Of a DNA stretch of 37,464 nt, positions 1 to 5,915 are shown one piece after another. How positions within the stretch are numbered: position 1 is the stretch's first letter; each line of letters begins with the position of its first letter. This DNA is from a virus. The notes beneath the pieces are model-generated. The model ran no database searches, was not told the DNA's origin, and saw nothing but the letters and a program-made list of their open reading frames with translations. The position numbers and the translations under genes were made by a program. The stretch spans positions 1-37,464 of IMG/VR virus record IMGVR_UViG_3300035682_000090, one strand, 5' to 3'.

Positions 1-493
1 CAGAAGTGCTGGAGATAGGGTCACTATCCAGAGCGTCATCTGAGATGTCTATATCTTCACCGTCAGTATTTTGTGCTGCAGTGACTGATTGTTCTTCAAT
101 AAAGCGGTAACCAATTTTAACCCAGCCATGACCAAAAATCAAAGCATCTTTAACCGCACGGCGAAACTCAGGCTTAATATTATAGTGACGCATCCAATAG
201 TTAACAACAGCCTCAGCAATAACAGCATTAGGAGCCTGCTCAGGTAGTGTAGCAGAAACAACAACCTTAGGATAGTTAATAGCAACGCTAGGGGCAATAA
301 CATTAATAGTGGAAAATCCAATATTAACAATCATTCTATCTTCTTCAGCAAAGTCATCGTAATGCTTGCCACGATACAGGTCACTAAGTCTGCGCCATGT
401 TTCGTCCATGCCTTCATCTTTACGCCACTTTTTGGAAGTGGCGATACGACTAGAATACCTAGCGAGTAGGTCTGCTTGAGAAGTCTTAGCCAT
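1..493 (-). CDS. Portal protein, N-terminal part (gene continues at the right edge)
   Basis: This is the first 164 codons of the portal, the dodecameric ring through which DNA enters the capsid and to which the tail attaches. It begins MAKTSQADLL at 493, where its ATG overlaps the stop of the upstream holin-like gene (TAATG). It has the usual portal opening: a polar helical start, then a WRRLSDLYRG segment and an acidic stretch. The frame is still open at base 1. The split codon made from base 1 and bases 37464-37463 is GTT (Val), and reading continues as AERVSPFDMFVDPDA at the right edge, a typical portal motif. The two pieces together give about 636 residues, normal for a podoviral portal. 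Confidence 0.9.
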   Translation of the reverse strand, partial: MAKTSQADLLARYSSRIATSKKWRKDEGMDETWRRLSDLYRGKHYDDFAEEDRMIVNIGFSTINVIAPSVAINYPKVVVSATLPEQAPNAVIAEAVVNYWMRHYNIKPEFRRAVKDALIFGHGWVKIGYRFIEEQSVTAAQNTDGEDIDISDDALDSDPISSTS

Positions 494-687
494 TATTTAG
501 AGCCAGCACCAAACGCTGTATCATTAGGGTTCAGATAACGCAGGATTGGTGGTACTGCTGCAGCAATAAAGGCTGCAAGAATGTCTGACCAACTTTTAGC
601 GCCGACAAGAACCGCCGACAATACTGTTGCAAGAACAGACCGTCCGTATGATGCCAATGCTGCTTTTTGTGTTGCGCTAAGTTTCAT
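493..687 (-). CDS. Probable holin, two membrane segments
   Basis: A 64-residue protein with two hydrophobic stretches, about residues 17-30 (SVLATVLSAVLVGA) and 35-50 (ILAAFIAAAVPPILRYL), joined by a short polar turn and followed by a polar tail. Size and topology fit small phage holins, which form the inner-membrane lesion that releases endolysin; the recognised endolysin is at the far end of the same transcription unit (17354-17830). Its start overlaps the upstream stop (ATGA) and its stop overlaps the portal start (TAATG), so it is translationally coupled. The holin role is inferred from topology and family resemblance only; a structural membrane protein is the alternative. Confidence 0.6.
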   Translation of the reverse strand: MKLSATQKAALASYGRSVLATVLSAVLVGAKSWSDILAAFIAAAVPPILRYLNPNDTAFGAGSK

Positions 688-884
688 TTTGTTTCCTTAC
701 CTTCGTGCCAGCCAATATGACCGTCAATTTTAGTTCCGACTCTATCTACTTTTGAGATTACTTCCCTAAGTAGTTCACGCCCTTCGGCGTGTTGGTTTGT
801 GTTCTCTTTGCGCAATAGTTGCATGAGAACCATTAATGGTCCACCAATGACAGCAACCACAATGGGTACAAACCATGATTGCAT
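684..884 (-). CDS. Small N-terminally anchored membrane protein
   Basis: A 66-residue protein with one N-terminal membrane helix (about residues 4-22, FVPIVVAVIGGPLMVLMQL) followed by a charged, probably helical tail (LREVISKVDRVGTKIDGHI). It resembles short single-helix proteins found beside holins in actinobacterial phages. It overlaps the downstream holin-like gene by 4 bases and abuts the upstream gene's stop. Possible roles are an accessory holin, an antiholin or a spanin-like lysis protein; nothing in the sequence decides between them. Confidence 0.55.
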   Translation of the reverse strand: MQSWFVPIVVAVIGGPLMVLMQLLRKENTNQHAEGRELLREVISKVDRVGTKIDGHIGWHEGKETK

Positions 885-1112
885 TTAAATCCACCTAGTC
901 CCAACAGGTTCCGCAGTAATCCCCTTAGAGGCTGCGTCAGAGACTATTTTGCGTTGTTTCTCACCAATGGTGTCACCATGAAAGTTATCTTTGCCGTGGC
1001 TGAAGCCAATATGCAATGATTTAACATGGCAACCAAAGCAAAGTGCGCCACGGCGTGGCAATTCCTCATCATGAAAACTCTTAGAGCAATTTTCGCATAC
1101 AAATACCATCAT
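885..1112 (-). CDS. Small zinc-finger-like protein
   Basis: A 75-residue protein with two cysteine pairs, CENC at residues 6-9 and CFGC at about 25-28, the layout of a treble-clef or zinc-ribbon knuckle, followed by a His-rich middle (HIGFSHGKDNFHGD) and a C-terminal VGTRWI. Function unknown. It sits just downstream of the large terminase gene. Two adjacent ATGs (1112 and 1109) could serve as start. No classical Shine-Dalgarno is close; the repeated TAGGGAACGA element lies about 15 bases upstream and overlaps the terminase stop codon. Confidence 0.65.
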   Translation of the reverse strand: MMVFVCENCSKSFHDEELPRRGALCFGCHVKSLHIGFSHGKDNFHGDTIGEKQRKIVSDAASKGITAEPVGTRWI

Positions 1113-1130
1113 GTCTAGGTTAATCGTTCC

Positions 1131-2726
1131 CTAATTTGAAAGATTGCGCACATTGTGAGCGCCAATGTGAACTTTGTTTCCGTTTTGTTCCGAAAACAGA
1201 TGCTGTTCCCACCACATTAAACTATTTTTAGGGACAACCATATTTGGACTGTATTCAGGAAGGTGAGCATATTTCATCATCTGGTTAGCAATAGCCAAAG
1301 ACATAACCCTGTCGTCATGAGGGGAACCAGTCATTTTACCATTCTCTTTGCGAACATATGTACGCAACTCAGCAATAGTCTTAGAGCAGTAAATCTCTAG
1401 GAACTCAGTACGAATAGCAGCAGATAACTCGTCAATAGCCAACGGCTTAGTAGAACTAGTGGTACGCCAACCCAAAACCTCAGTAGCCTGAGGGCGAGCA
1501 TGCGCCAAACGGCGCTGCTTATAGATGTTCCTGTAGCCAGTACGCTGTAGGGCTTTCAATGTGGTTAGCCCGTGGTTGTTATTCTCAACCCCCACTAGAC
1601 ATGTGTTGTACCACCAACCCAATTCAGCCAATGCTTTACCAAATAGGTCGGGTTCAATATGTCCATGCCAATGAGCCACAATTTGACCTGTGGAACAGTT
1701 AATAACATGAGCAGAACTATAGTCACCATAACTAAGACCCTCAGCCACATCCGCCCCAATCACATACACACCATCAATTTCAGGTTCAGACCAGACGCTA
1801 ATTTCACCATCTTCAGCAGGGTTCCAACGAACTTGACGCTCAACGATACAATCAAGGAAACCTCTAGATGGGTTCATAGTTGGAAGTTTGTCCAAAGCAT
1901 CAATGTCAAATACGGGGTTACCAGATTTAATAAAGGCTTCCTCAGGAATCCGTGGATACTCCTGATGCAACTGCCAAGGTTGCATCGTTTTAGATTTAGA
2001 TTCGTACCAGTCCTCGTCACGGTCACCAGCACTCCAAGGGAAGAACAAACCCTTAAAGGCGTTAGTTCCCGTTTGGGAACCAACCCACATGTTATGGAAA
2101 AAGTTACCAGACCCGTTAGCAGTGGACAAACATATAACACGACCACCGACATCGGCTACAGGCTCAATAGAAGCCCACGCTTCCTCAGCGTTAGGCAAGA
2201 AAGCCATCTCATCCACAATAACCAAATACACCGATTCACCACGAGCAGGGTCATTGGACGAAGGCAGAGACTCTAAGGCTGATTCATTTGTGAAAGCCAT
2301 CTTCAGTTGATGGTCGCTAATCAGGCTAGGTCCCCTTTCCTTCATCCAACTAGGTAAAAACCTAAAACCATATTTAGACTTCAATAGCAGTTTGGCAGCC
2401 TCACGCTCAGTACGGGACAACATAACAATGAAACGGTCCTGTTCAAAGAACACAAGCCAAAAGGCAAAAGCAGCAGCCAAAGTGGAGAACCCAATTTGGC
2501 GTGCTTTGAGCACAACGCTGTAGCGTTCCACTAGCCACATGCGGATGGTTTCTATTTGGGGTTCTCGTAGTTCAAACTCTATGCGTCCTCGTTCTGGGTG
2601 TTTGATGTACCAGTAGTTTGCACAGAAATACAGGAACGCTTCTAGGCGTTCTTCTGGTGTGGCGTTTTCGGGTCCTCTGCATTTGCGCCATTCTCTTTCG
2701 TTGATGGCATCTTGAAGTTCAGTCAT
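1131..2726 (-). CDS. terL: Terminase large subunit
   Basis: The DNA-packaging motor: an N-terminal ATPase that pumps DNA through the portal and a C-terminal nuclease that cuts concatemers. The 531 residues show a variant Walker A (KARQIGFST, 74-82), a Walker B with catalytic acidic pair (VIVDEMAF, D172/E173) and a coupling motif (LSTANG, about 200-205). The RNase-H-like nuclease follows, with acidic residues at D326 (IGADVAEG), E381 (VGVENNNHG) and D471/D472 (HDDRV). Length is normal. The start overlaps a 39-residue zinc-ribbon gene by 8 bases, and the small subunit lies just upstream. A circularly permuted map suggests headful packaging, but the packaging type is not directly readable. Confidence 0.95.
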   Translation of the reverse strand: MTELQDAINEREWRKCRGPENATPEERLEAFLYFCANYWYIKHPERGRIEFELREPQIETIRMWLVERYSVVLKARQIGFSTLAAAFAFWLVFFEQDRFIVMLSRTEREAAKLLLKSKYGFRFLPSWMKERGPSLISDHQLKMAFTNESALESLPSSNDPARGESVYLVIVDEMAFLPNAEEAWASIEPVADVGGRVICLSTANGSGNFFHNMWVGSQTGTNAFKGLFFPWSAGDRDEDWYESKSKTMQPWQLHQEYPRIPEEAFIKSGNPVFDIDALDKLPTMNPSRGFLDCIVERQVRWNPAEDGEISVWSEPEIDGVYVIGADVAEGLSYGDYSSAHVINCSTGQIVAHWHGHIEPDLFGKALAELGWWYNTCLVGVENNNHGLTTLKALQRTGYRNIYKQRRLAHARPQATEVLGWRTTSSTKPLAIDELSAAIRTEFLEIYCSKTIAELRTYVRKENGKMTGSPHDDRVMSLAIANQMMKYAHLPEYSPNMVVPKNSLMWWEQHLFSEQNGNKVHIGAHNVRNLSN

Positions 2727-2838
2727 CTGAGTCTTTCATTTTGTGTAGTTCATCCGTAGGGTGACAGTCGGGGCAGTCGTGAAACGATTTGGGTAGCCAT
2801 TGACCACAGCGTGGACAAGCCCAAAGGTTCTCAAACAT
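2719..2838 (-). CDS. 39-residue zinc-ribbon micro-protein between the terminase genes
   Basis: A short gene encoding 39 residues beginning MFENLWACPRC and containing CPRC and CPDC knuckles separated by ten residues, then an acidic tail. This is a complete minimal zinc ribbon. It fills the gap between the small and large terminase genes, overlaps the large terminase start by 8 bases, and has an AGGA about 10 bases upstream of its ATG that overlaps the end of the small-terminase gene. One copy of the dispersed GCRTGGACAA element lies inside it, encoding part of the first knuckle. Function unknown. Confidence 0.7.
   Translation of the reverse strand: MFENLWACPRCGQWLPKSFHDCPDCHPTDELHKMKDSDD
2809..2818 (+). 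repeat. Dispersed 10-mer GCGTGGACAA
   Basis: Exact copy of GCRTGGACAA inside the minus-strand zinc-ribbon micro-gene, antisense to transcription, where the reverse strand encodes ACPRC. Confidence 0.8.
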
Positions 2839-2850
2839 GCCCTAGGATTC

Positions 2851-3288
2851 CTAGACGGCTTTTAGGTTGCGTTCAGACTTTTCGTTTACAACCAACGACT
2901 TGAGCAAATCATCCAACTCACTGTCAGATAGTTCCGATGTAGTTGTAGTGGTAGTAACATTGACCTGCTGTGGGGACAGTCTGTTGGTCGCCTGAAGGTA
3001 CAGTTGAGCCGATTTGGTGTCACCATCCATCGCACGCTCATAAAGGTTATCCAGCAGCGTCTGAGTACGCTCTGGTGAACCCTGTAGTTCCTCTACACGC
3101 TTCTTCCATTGTGAGGCGAACGCTGGGCGCTTCTGCCACCTTCTTAGTGTCGTGGTGTCCACGCCAGCATCTTTCGCATAGGCTTCTTGTGTTGGGGGTT
3201 TACGCAAACGCTGGGGACATAGCAGCCATTCCAGATAGGCTTCTTGTCTTTCGTCTAGGGCTGTGAATTTGTTGCCGTTAGCACTCAT
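2851..3288 (-). CDS. terS: Terminase small subunit
   Basis: A 145-residue protein with an N-terminal helix-turn-helix (about residues 30-58: PTQEAYAKDAGVDTTTLRRW), a central helical segment and an acidic C-terminus (SELSDSELDDLL). This is the build of DNA-recognising small terminases, which bind the packaging site and load the large subunit. Its position immediately upstream of the large subunit supports the call. It is the first gene of the minus-strand late arm. No good Shine-Dalgarno is visible before the ATG at 3288. Confidence 0.85.
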   Translation of the reverse strand: MSANGNKFTALDERQEAYLEWLLCPQRLRKPPTQEAYAKDAGVDTTTLRRWQKRPAFASQWKKRVEELQGSPERTQTLLDNLYERAMDGDTKSAQLYLQATNRLSPQQVNVTTTTTTSELSDSELDDLLKSLVVNEKSERNLKAV

Positions 3289-3494
3289 ACATTAGGTTGT
3301 TTCGTTCCCATCCCACATAGTGGGAATTGACCGTCCCCGTTAGGGAACGGCTGGGGGGGATATAGGGGGGGACAGAAAAACTGTCCCAATCAACGGAACG
3401 AAGTGTGAGTTGATTGGTTCAAGTAACTAGAACCTAGAAGCAATGTGCTGCCTAGATTGGCAGCACCAATAACCAAGTTAGCGTGGACAAACCA
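3289..3494. promoter_or_regulatory. Divergent control region with four inverted repeats
   Basis: This gap separates the late (minus) and early (plus) arms and must hold promoters for both. Four perfect inverted repeats lie in about 160 bases: TCCCAC-ATA-GTGGGA (3311-3325); GGGACAG-AAAAA-CTGTCCC (3369-3387); CCAATCAAC/GTTGATTGG with a 14-base loop (3386-3417); and GTGCTGCC-TAGATT-GGCAGCAC (3445-3466). None is followed by a T-tract, so they look like operators or RNA structures and not terminators. A GTTAGGGAACGG element lies at 3340-3350 and a GCRTGGACAA copy at 3481. No convincing -35/-10 pair was recognised on either strand. Confidence 0.6.
3481..3490 (+). promoter_or_regulatory. Intergenic GCRTGGACAA site before the early arm
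   Basis: GCGTGGACAA, extended TAGCGTGGACAAA, ends four bases before the first plus-strand start codon, in the place a ribosome site would occupy. The position suits an operator at the start of the early transcript. Confidence 0.65.
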
Positions 3495-3623
3495 ATGAAG
3501 AAGATGGGCAAAGACTCAGGAATGAAGCACGAAAAGGCTGAAGGTCCAAAAGAGCGTAAAGCAGAATACGGTTCCAAAAAAGGTGGCGTAAAGTCATCAT
3601 ACCCACCAAAGAAGAAGAAGTAA
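3495..3623 (+). CDS. Lysine-rich mini-protein 1 (42 aa)
   Basis: First gene of the plus-strand arm, 42 residues, beginning MKKMGKDSGMKHEK and ending PPKKKK. It is strongly basic and low in hydrophobic residues, so probably unstructured and nucleic-acid binding. No Shine-Dalgarno precedes it; the dispersed GCRTGGACAA element lies there instead. It starts a tight cluster of four basic genes followed by a tRNA and a terminator. Similar Lys-rich mini-proteins occur in aquatic phages without known function. Confidence 0.6.
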   Translation: MKKMGKDSGMKHEKAEGPKERKAEYGSKKGGVKSSYPPKKKK

Positions 3624-3624
3624 C

Positions 3625-3744
3625 ATGCCCAAGGTTGGAAACAAAAAGTTCCCCTATACGGATGCTGGTATGAAAGACGCTAAAGTAGCGGCTAAAAAAA
3701 CTGGCAAAAAAGTAGAAGTTACTTACAAGAAGAAAAAGAAGTAA
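3625..3744 (+). CDS. Lysine-rich mini-protein 2 (39 aa)
   Basis: A 39-residue protein beginning MPKVGNKKFPYTDAGM, with an alternating Lys/Ala middle and a C-terminal KKKKK. This pattern (a start like P-K-V-G-x-K-x-F-x-Y-T, then A/K-rich) recurs in small proteins of aquatic phages. It starts one base after the preceding stop and its own stop abuts the next start, so translation is probably coupled. Function unknown; the charge suggests DNA or RNA binding. Confidence 0.6.
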   Translation: MPKVGNKKFPYTDAGMKDAKVAAKKTGKKVEVTYKKKKK

Positions 3745-3909
3745 ATGGAAAAGCCAGTCTGGCTTACACCAAACCCCAAGGCTAAAGGTAAATCCAAGCC
3801 ATTGTCCTCAGCCCAAAAGGCTAGTGCCAAAGCACGAGCCGTTGCAGCAGGACGACCATACCCAAACCTTGTGGATAACATGGCTGCAAGCCGTAAGAAG
3901 AAGAAATAA
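3745..3909 (+). CDS. Lysine-rich mini-protein 3 (54 aa)
   Basis: A 54-residue basic protein beginning MEKPVWLTPNPKAKGK, with an Ala/Lys/Arg-rich centre and ending SRKKKK. The stop overlaps the next start (TAATG). Like its neighbours it has a polylysine tail. The central ASAKARAVAAGRPYPNLVDN segment is more sequence-specific than in the two preceding genes and may be a short folded or binding segment. Function unknown. Confidence 0.6.
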   Translation: MEKPVWLTPNPKAKGKSKPLSSAQKASAKARAVAAGRPYPNLVDNMAASRKKKK

Positions 3910-4178
3910 TGGCAGCCAAGAAAACTCCTGCATGGACCCGTGCCGAAGGTAAAAACCCCAAAGGTGGATTAAACGCCAAAGGACGAGCATCCTACAAGGC
4001 ACAAACAGGCGGAACACTGAAGCCACCTGTCTCAGCCAAACAAGCAGCCAAATCCCCCAAAGCAGCAGCACGCAGAGAATCATTCTGTGCAAGAATGGGC
4101 GGTATGGAAGGACCAATGAAAGACTCCAAAGGTCGCCCAACACGCAAAGCCCTAGCATTAAGAAAATGGGACTGCTAA
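3909..4178 (+). CDS. Conserved basic small protein (DUF6321-like)
   Basis: An 89-residue basic protein with the signature of a small family seen in phages and large DNA viruses: an EGKNPKGGLNAKGR block (about residues 13-26), then RRESFCARMGGM (about 55-66) and a C-terminal RKALALRKWDC. I recall this family as DUF6321; the number is from memory. Function is unknown; the composition suggests nucleic-acid binding. It is the last protein gene before the tRNA in this cluster and overlaps the preceding stop (TAATG). Confidence 0.75.
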   Translation: MAAKKTPAWTRAEGKNPKGGLNAKGRASYKAQTGGTLKPPVSAKQAAKSPKAAARRESFCARMGGMEGPMKDSKGRPTRKALALRKWDC

Positions 4179-4186
4179 ATCAGCAT

Positions 4187-4262
4187 TGTCTCCTAGCATA
4201 ACTGGCAATGCAACGGACTGTTAATCCGTCAAATCTTGGTTCAAACCCAAGGGAGACAGCCA
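4187..4262 (+). tRNA. tRNA-Asn(GTT) with encoded CCA
   Basis: All four arms pair. The acceptor is TGTCTCC/GGAGACA, the D-stem GCAT/ATGC, and the anticodon stem ACGGA/TCCGT with loop CTGTTAA (anticodon GTT at 4220-4222). The T-stem is CTTGG/CCAAG with loop TTCAAAC. The discriminator G is followed by an encoded CCA at 4260-4262. It lies directly after the basic-protein cluster and before a strong terminator, so it is probably processed from that transcript. It may supply Asn-AAC decoding for the Asn-rich virion proteins (inference). Confidence 0.95.
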
Positions 4263-4268
4263 CACTGG

Positions 4269-4297
4269 AATACCACCCCTAAAACGGGTGGTATTTT
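4269..4297 (+). terminator. Rho-independent terminator after tRNA-Asn
   Basis: Stem ATACCACCC/GGGTGGTAT with loop CTAAAAC and a following TTTT (4294-4297); A-T pairs extend the stem by one. It closes the transcript of the basic-protein/tRNA cluster. Confidence 0.9.
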
Positions 4298-4329
4298 CAT
4301 ATCCAAACCCATACACCACAAGCATTATA

Positions 4330-4339
4330 GCATGGACAA
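4330..4339 (+). promoter_or_regulatory. Intergenic GCRTGGACAA site downstream of the terminator
   Basis: Exact copy within TATAGCATGGACAAACC, preceded by CATTAT as a possible -10 box, just after the tRNA terminator and before the AT-rich run. The placement resembles the site at 10844. Confidence 0.65.
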
Positions 4340-5018
4340 ACCAGCCAGTCTATTCAAATTTTAAAATAATATATTTTATATAGGGGTCCCACGAATTCAG
4401 TCTCTCTGGCTATCCCCTAATTGAGTCCCAGAGGTCCGACCGTACCTACCCCCCCATGCGCCCCCCTAGTGTGTGTGTGCGCAGAGTCGCGAGGCGGTGA
4501 AAGTCAAGCCCTGTAGTATCCATCGGTTATTTGGGGGTGGTAACCAGTGGCTACTTGACATGGTGCGGAAAGTGTGCTATCGGGCGAGCGCATGAGGCGT
4601 GACCTGTGAGCGCATGTGCCTGTGCACCTGTCACGATTGCTTCCTGTGACACGAGAATGGTGCGCATTATGCCTGCGATTCGGCGCTAGGCGTGTGACGG
4701 TGAAACCGTTGTGATGGGGTGTACGAGGCTTCATTTTGGCTATTTGGGAAAAAATTCTTTCCTATATGCCACAAGGCTTTGAAGGTCCGTTTCGTAATGA
4801 GTCGTAGTAATTTGGTTTTGATGCTCTTATTGTTCTCGGCATCAACTTCGGTTCGGTGTTCGCAACATCGGGTCGGATTGAACGAGTCCGTGACTTGTAG
4901 CGATACAGGTCACCTCATAGCGACTCGGTTGACCACGGTGTCTGCTCTCATGGTGAGAGGCATCCGATGGCAATGCTTACTAGCGAAGTGCACTCAGAAG
5001 GCATGAAGGGTAGGAGAC

Positions 5019-5174
5019 ATGTACCACGGTACAGGATTCGGGCTTATTTGCCGATACTGTGCAGTGAGAGCGTCATCATTTACGATACAAGACCCTTTAG
5101 GGCTTGTACTGTGGTGGAATGCGTCTAGACCAGTCCGTCTAGGTTCATGTCATATCCCAACACTACGGGACTAG
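5019..5174 (+). CDS. Possible small gene (51 aa), weakly supported
   Basis: An ATG placed directly after GGTAGGAGAC opens a 51-residue frame starting MYHGTGFGLICRYC. It has a single Cys pair (CRYC) but no partner pair and no recognised family. The spacing from AGGAG to the ATG is only two bases, shorter than at the phage's other genes, and other frames here look no worse. Treat it as a candidate only. Confidence 0.2.
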   Translation: MYHGTGFGLICRYCAVRASSFTIQDPLGLVLWWNASRPVRLGSCHIPTLRD

Positions 5175-5405
5175 TCCATAAAGCAACCTTGGGCATAGCC
5201 GTATCTCCTACCAACGGTAGGTGCAGTGACTCTGACTGGTGTCAATGGGTTATCGGTGCATTGCGTCACCTAGAGTCAAGACAACATGCTGTAGCATGTC
5301 GGTGTCCATGTCGTTATCATGGAAAGAACCTACGGTGATGCGTAGTCAATCAACATCGGGGACAAGGCACTAGGTGCTGTTGGTACGGTAGGTGCGATTC
5401 CTACC

Positions 5406-5440
5406 TTGTCCACTATGTCCACGCTAATTTGGCATGGACA
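5406..5440. promoter_or_regulatory. Operator-like cluster of TGTCCA half-sites
   Basis: Three near-copies of the dispersed element in 35 bases: TTGTCCACT (5406-5414), TGTCCACGC (5416-5424) and GCATGGACA (5432-5440). The last two form an inverted pair separated by seven bases. The cluster ends about 25 bases before the start of the first clear early gene (5465), a classical operator position. Confidence 0.6.
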
Positions 5441-5464
5441 GTAAACAAAACATGAGGAGACATC

Positions 5465-5794
5465 ATGAAATTAGAAGCAATCAACCCAAAGGCTACGCCT
5501 TTTAAGGACGGTAAGACCGTTACCGTAGGAAATTGGCATTACGAGGACTTCAGTGACCTTGTGGATGTTCGTCAAGTGTTTCATTACAGTACCCTTATGG
5601 GTCAATTTGAGGATTCACCTGAATTTGGTTGGACATTTGAGCCAATTAGCGTTGGTCGTGGCAGTGTTTCGGACCAAAATGGCATGAATGCCATTATTGG
5701 TGGCGAATGGAAATACTACCGCAATGGTGGTGACCCTCGGTATGTTGCTTATGATGATGTCACGGTATTTCGTGGCTTTCCGATTGACTGCTAG
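5465..5794 (+). CDS. Hypothetical protein (109 aa)
   Basis: A 109-residue acidic-to-neutral protein with a strong ribosome site (GAGGAG, seven bases before the ATG). It is rich in Tyr, Trp, Phe, Asp and Gly and contains VGNWHYEDFSDLVDVRQVFHY near the middle, suggesting a compact beta-rich fold. No membrane helix, cysteine knuckle or known motif was recognised. It is the first clear gene after the non-coding region and lies directly behind an operator-like cluster, so it should be among the earliest expressed. Confidence 0.6.
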   Translation: MKLEAINPKATPFKDGKTVTVGNWHYEDFSDLVDVRQVFHYSTLMGQFEDSPEFGWTFEPISVGRGSVSDQNGMNAIIGGEWKYYRNGGDPRYVAYDDVTVFRGFPIDC

Positions 5795-5915
5795 ATAATA
5801 TCTAGTCGGGTATCCTTGGTGGCTGTCAATTTGACAGGGTGGTTCAATTCCACTAATATCCACGATGACATAACCAATGGGGTTATGACATTACCCAAAT
5901 GTTAGGAGACATAAC
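5795..5915. other. Intergenic spacer with hairpins and a tRNA-like tail
   Basis: Three tight inverted repeats lie in about 100 bases: CTAGATA-A-TATCTAG (5791-5805, overlapping the upstream stop), CTGTCA-ATT-TGACAG (5823-5837) and CATAACC-AATGG-GGTTATG (5869-5887). Between the second and third, GGTGG-TTCAATT-CCACT followed by AATATCC looks like the T-arm and 3' acceptor strand of a tRNA, but D-arm and anticodon arm are not recoverable. A TTAGGAGA ribosome site precedes the next gene. Confidence 0.5.

Larger units (their letters stand above)
4298..5464. other. 1.17-kb largely non-coding early region
   Basis: No convincing gene is visible. From the left it holds a GCRTGGACAA site (4330) and an AT-rich run (about 4351-4382). 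A GC-rich, C/G-tract and GTGTGTGTG segment follows (about 4440-4500), then a weak promoter-like TTGACA (4556-4561) with TATCGG 17 bases on. Next come several short hairpins, including CCTACC-AAC-GGTAGG near 5206, ACATGCT-GT-AGCATGT near 5284 and GGTAGG/CCTACC near 5387. An 11-base direct repeat ACGGTAGGTGC occurs near 5214 and 5385, and a cluster of TGTCCA sites at 5406-5440. Base composition shifts within it. It could be an origin, a leader or structured RNA, or decayed genes. Confidence 0.6.

Noticed and set aside
1659-2276. 205-residue open frame antisense to the large terminase
   Set aside because: It is a shadow of the terminase gene, whose motifs and coupling are clear; no ribosome site and unnatural composition.
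3369-3417. Rho-independent terminator between the divergent genes
   Set aside because: The stems are good but no T-tract follows on either strand, and both flanking genes read away from it.
4504-4734. 76-residue open frame on the minus strand in the non-coding region
   Set aside because: Composition is rich in His, Arg and Thr with no hydrophobic pattern, no ribosome site, and it lies in a GC-rich stretch where chance open frames are expected.
5147-5338. 63-residue open frame on the plus strand
   Set aside because: Weak ribosome site, overlap with another weak candidate, and no domain pattern; kept only as a comment on the non-coding region.
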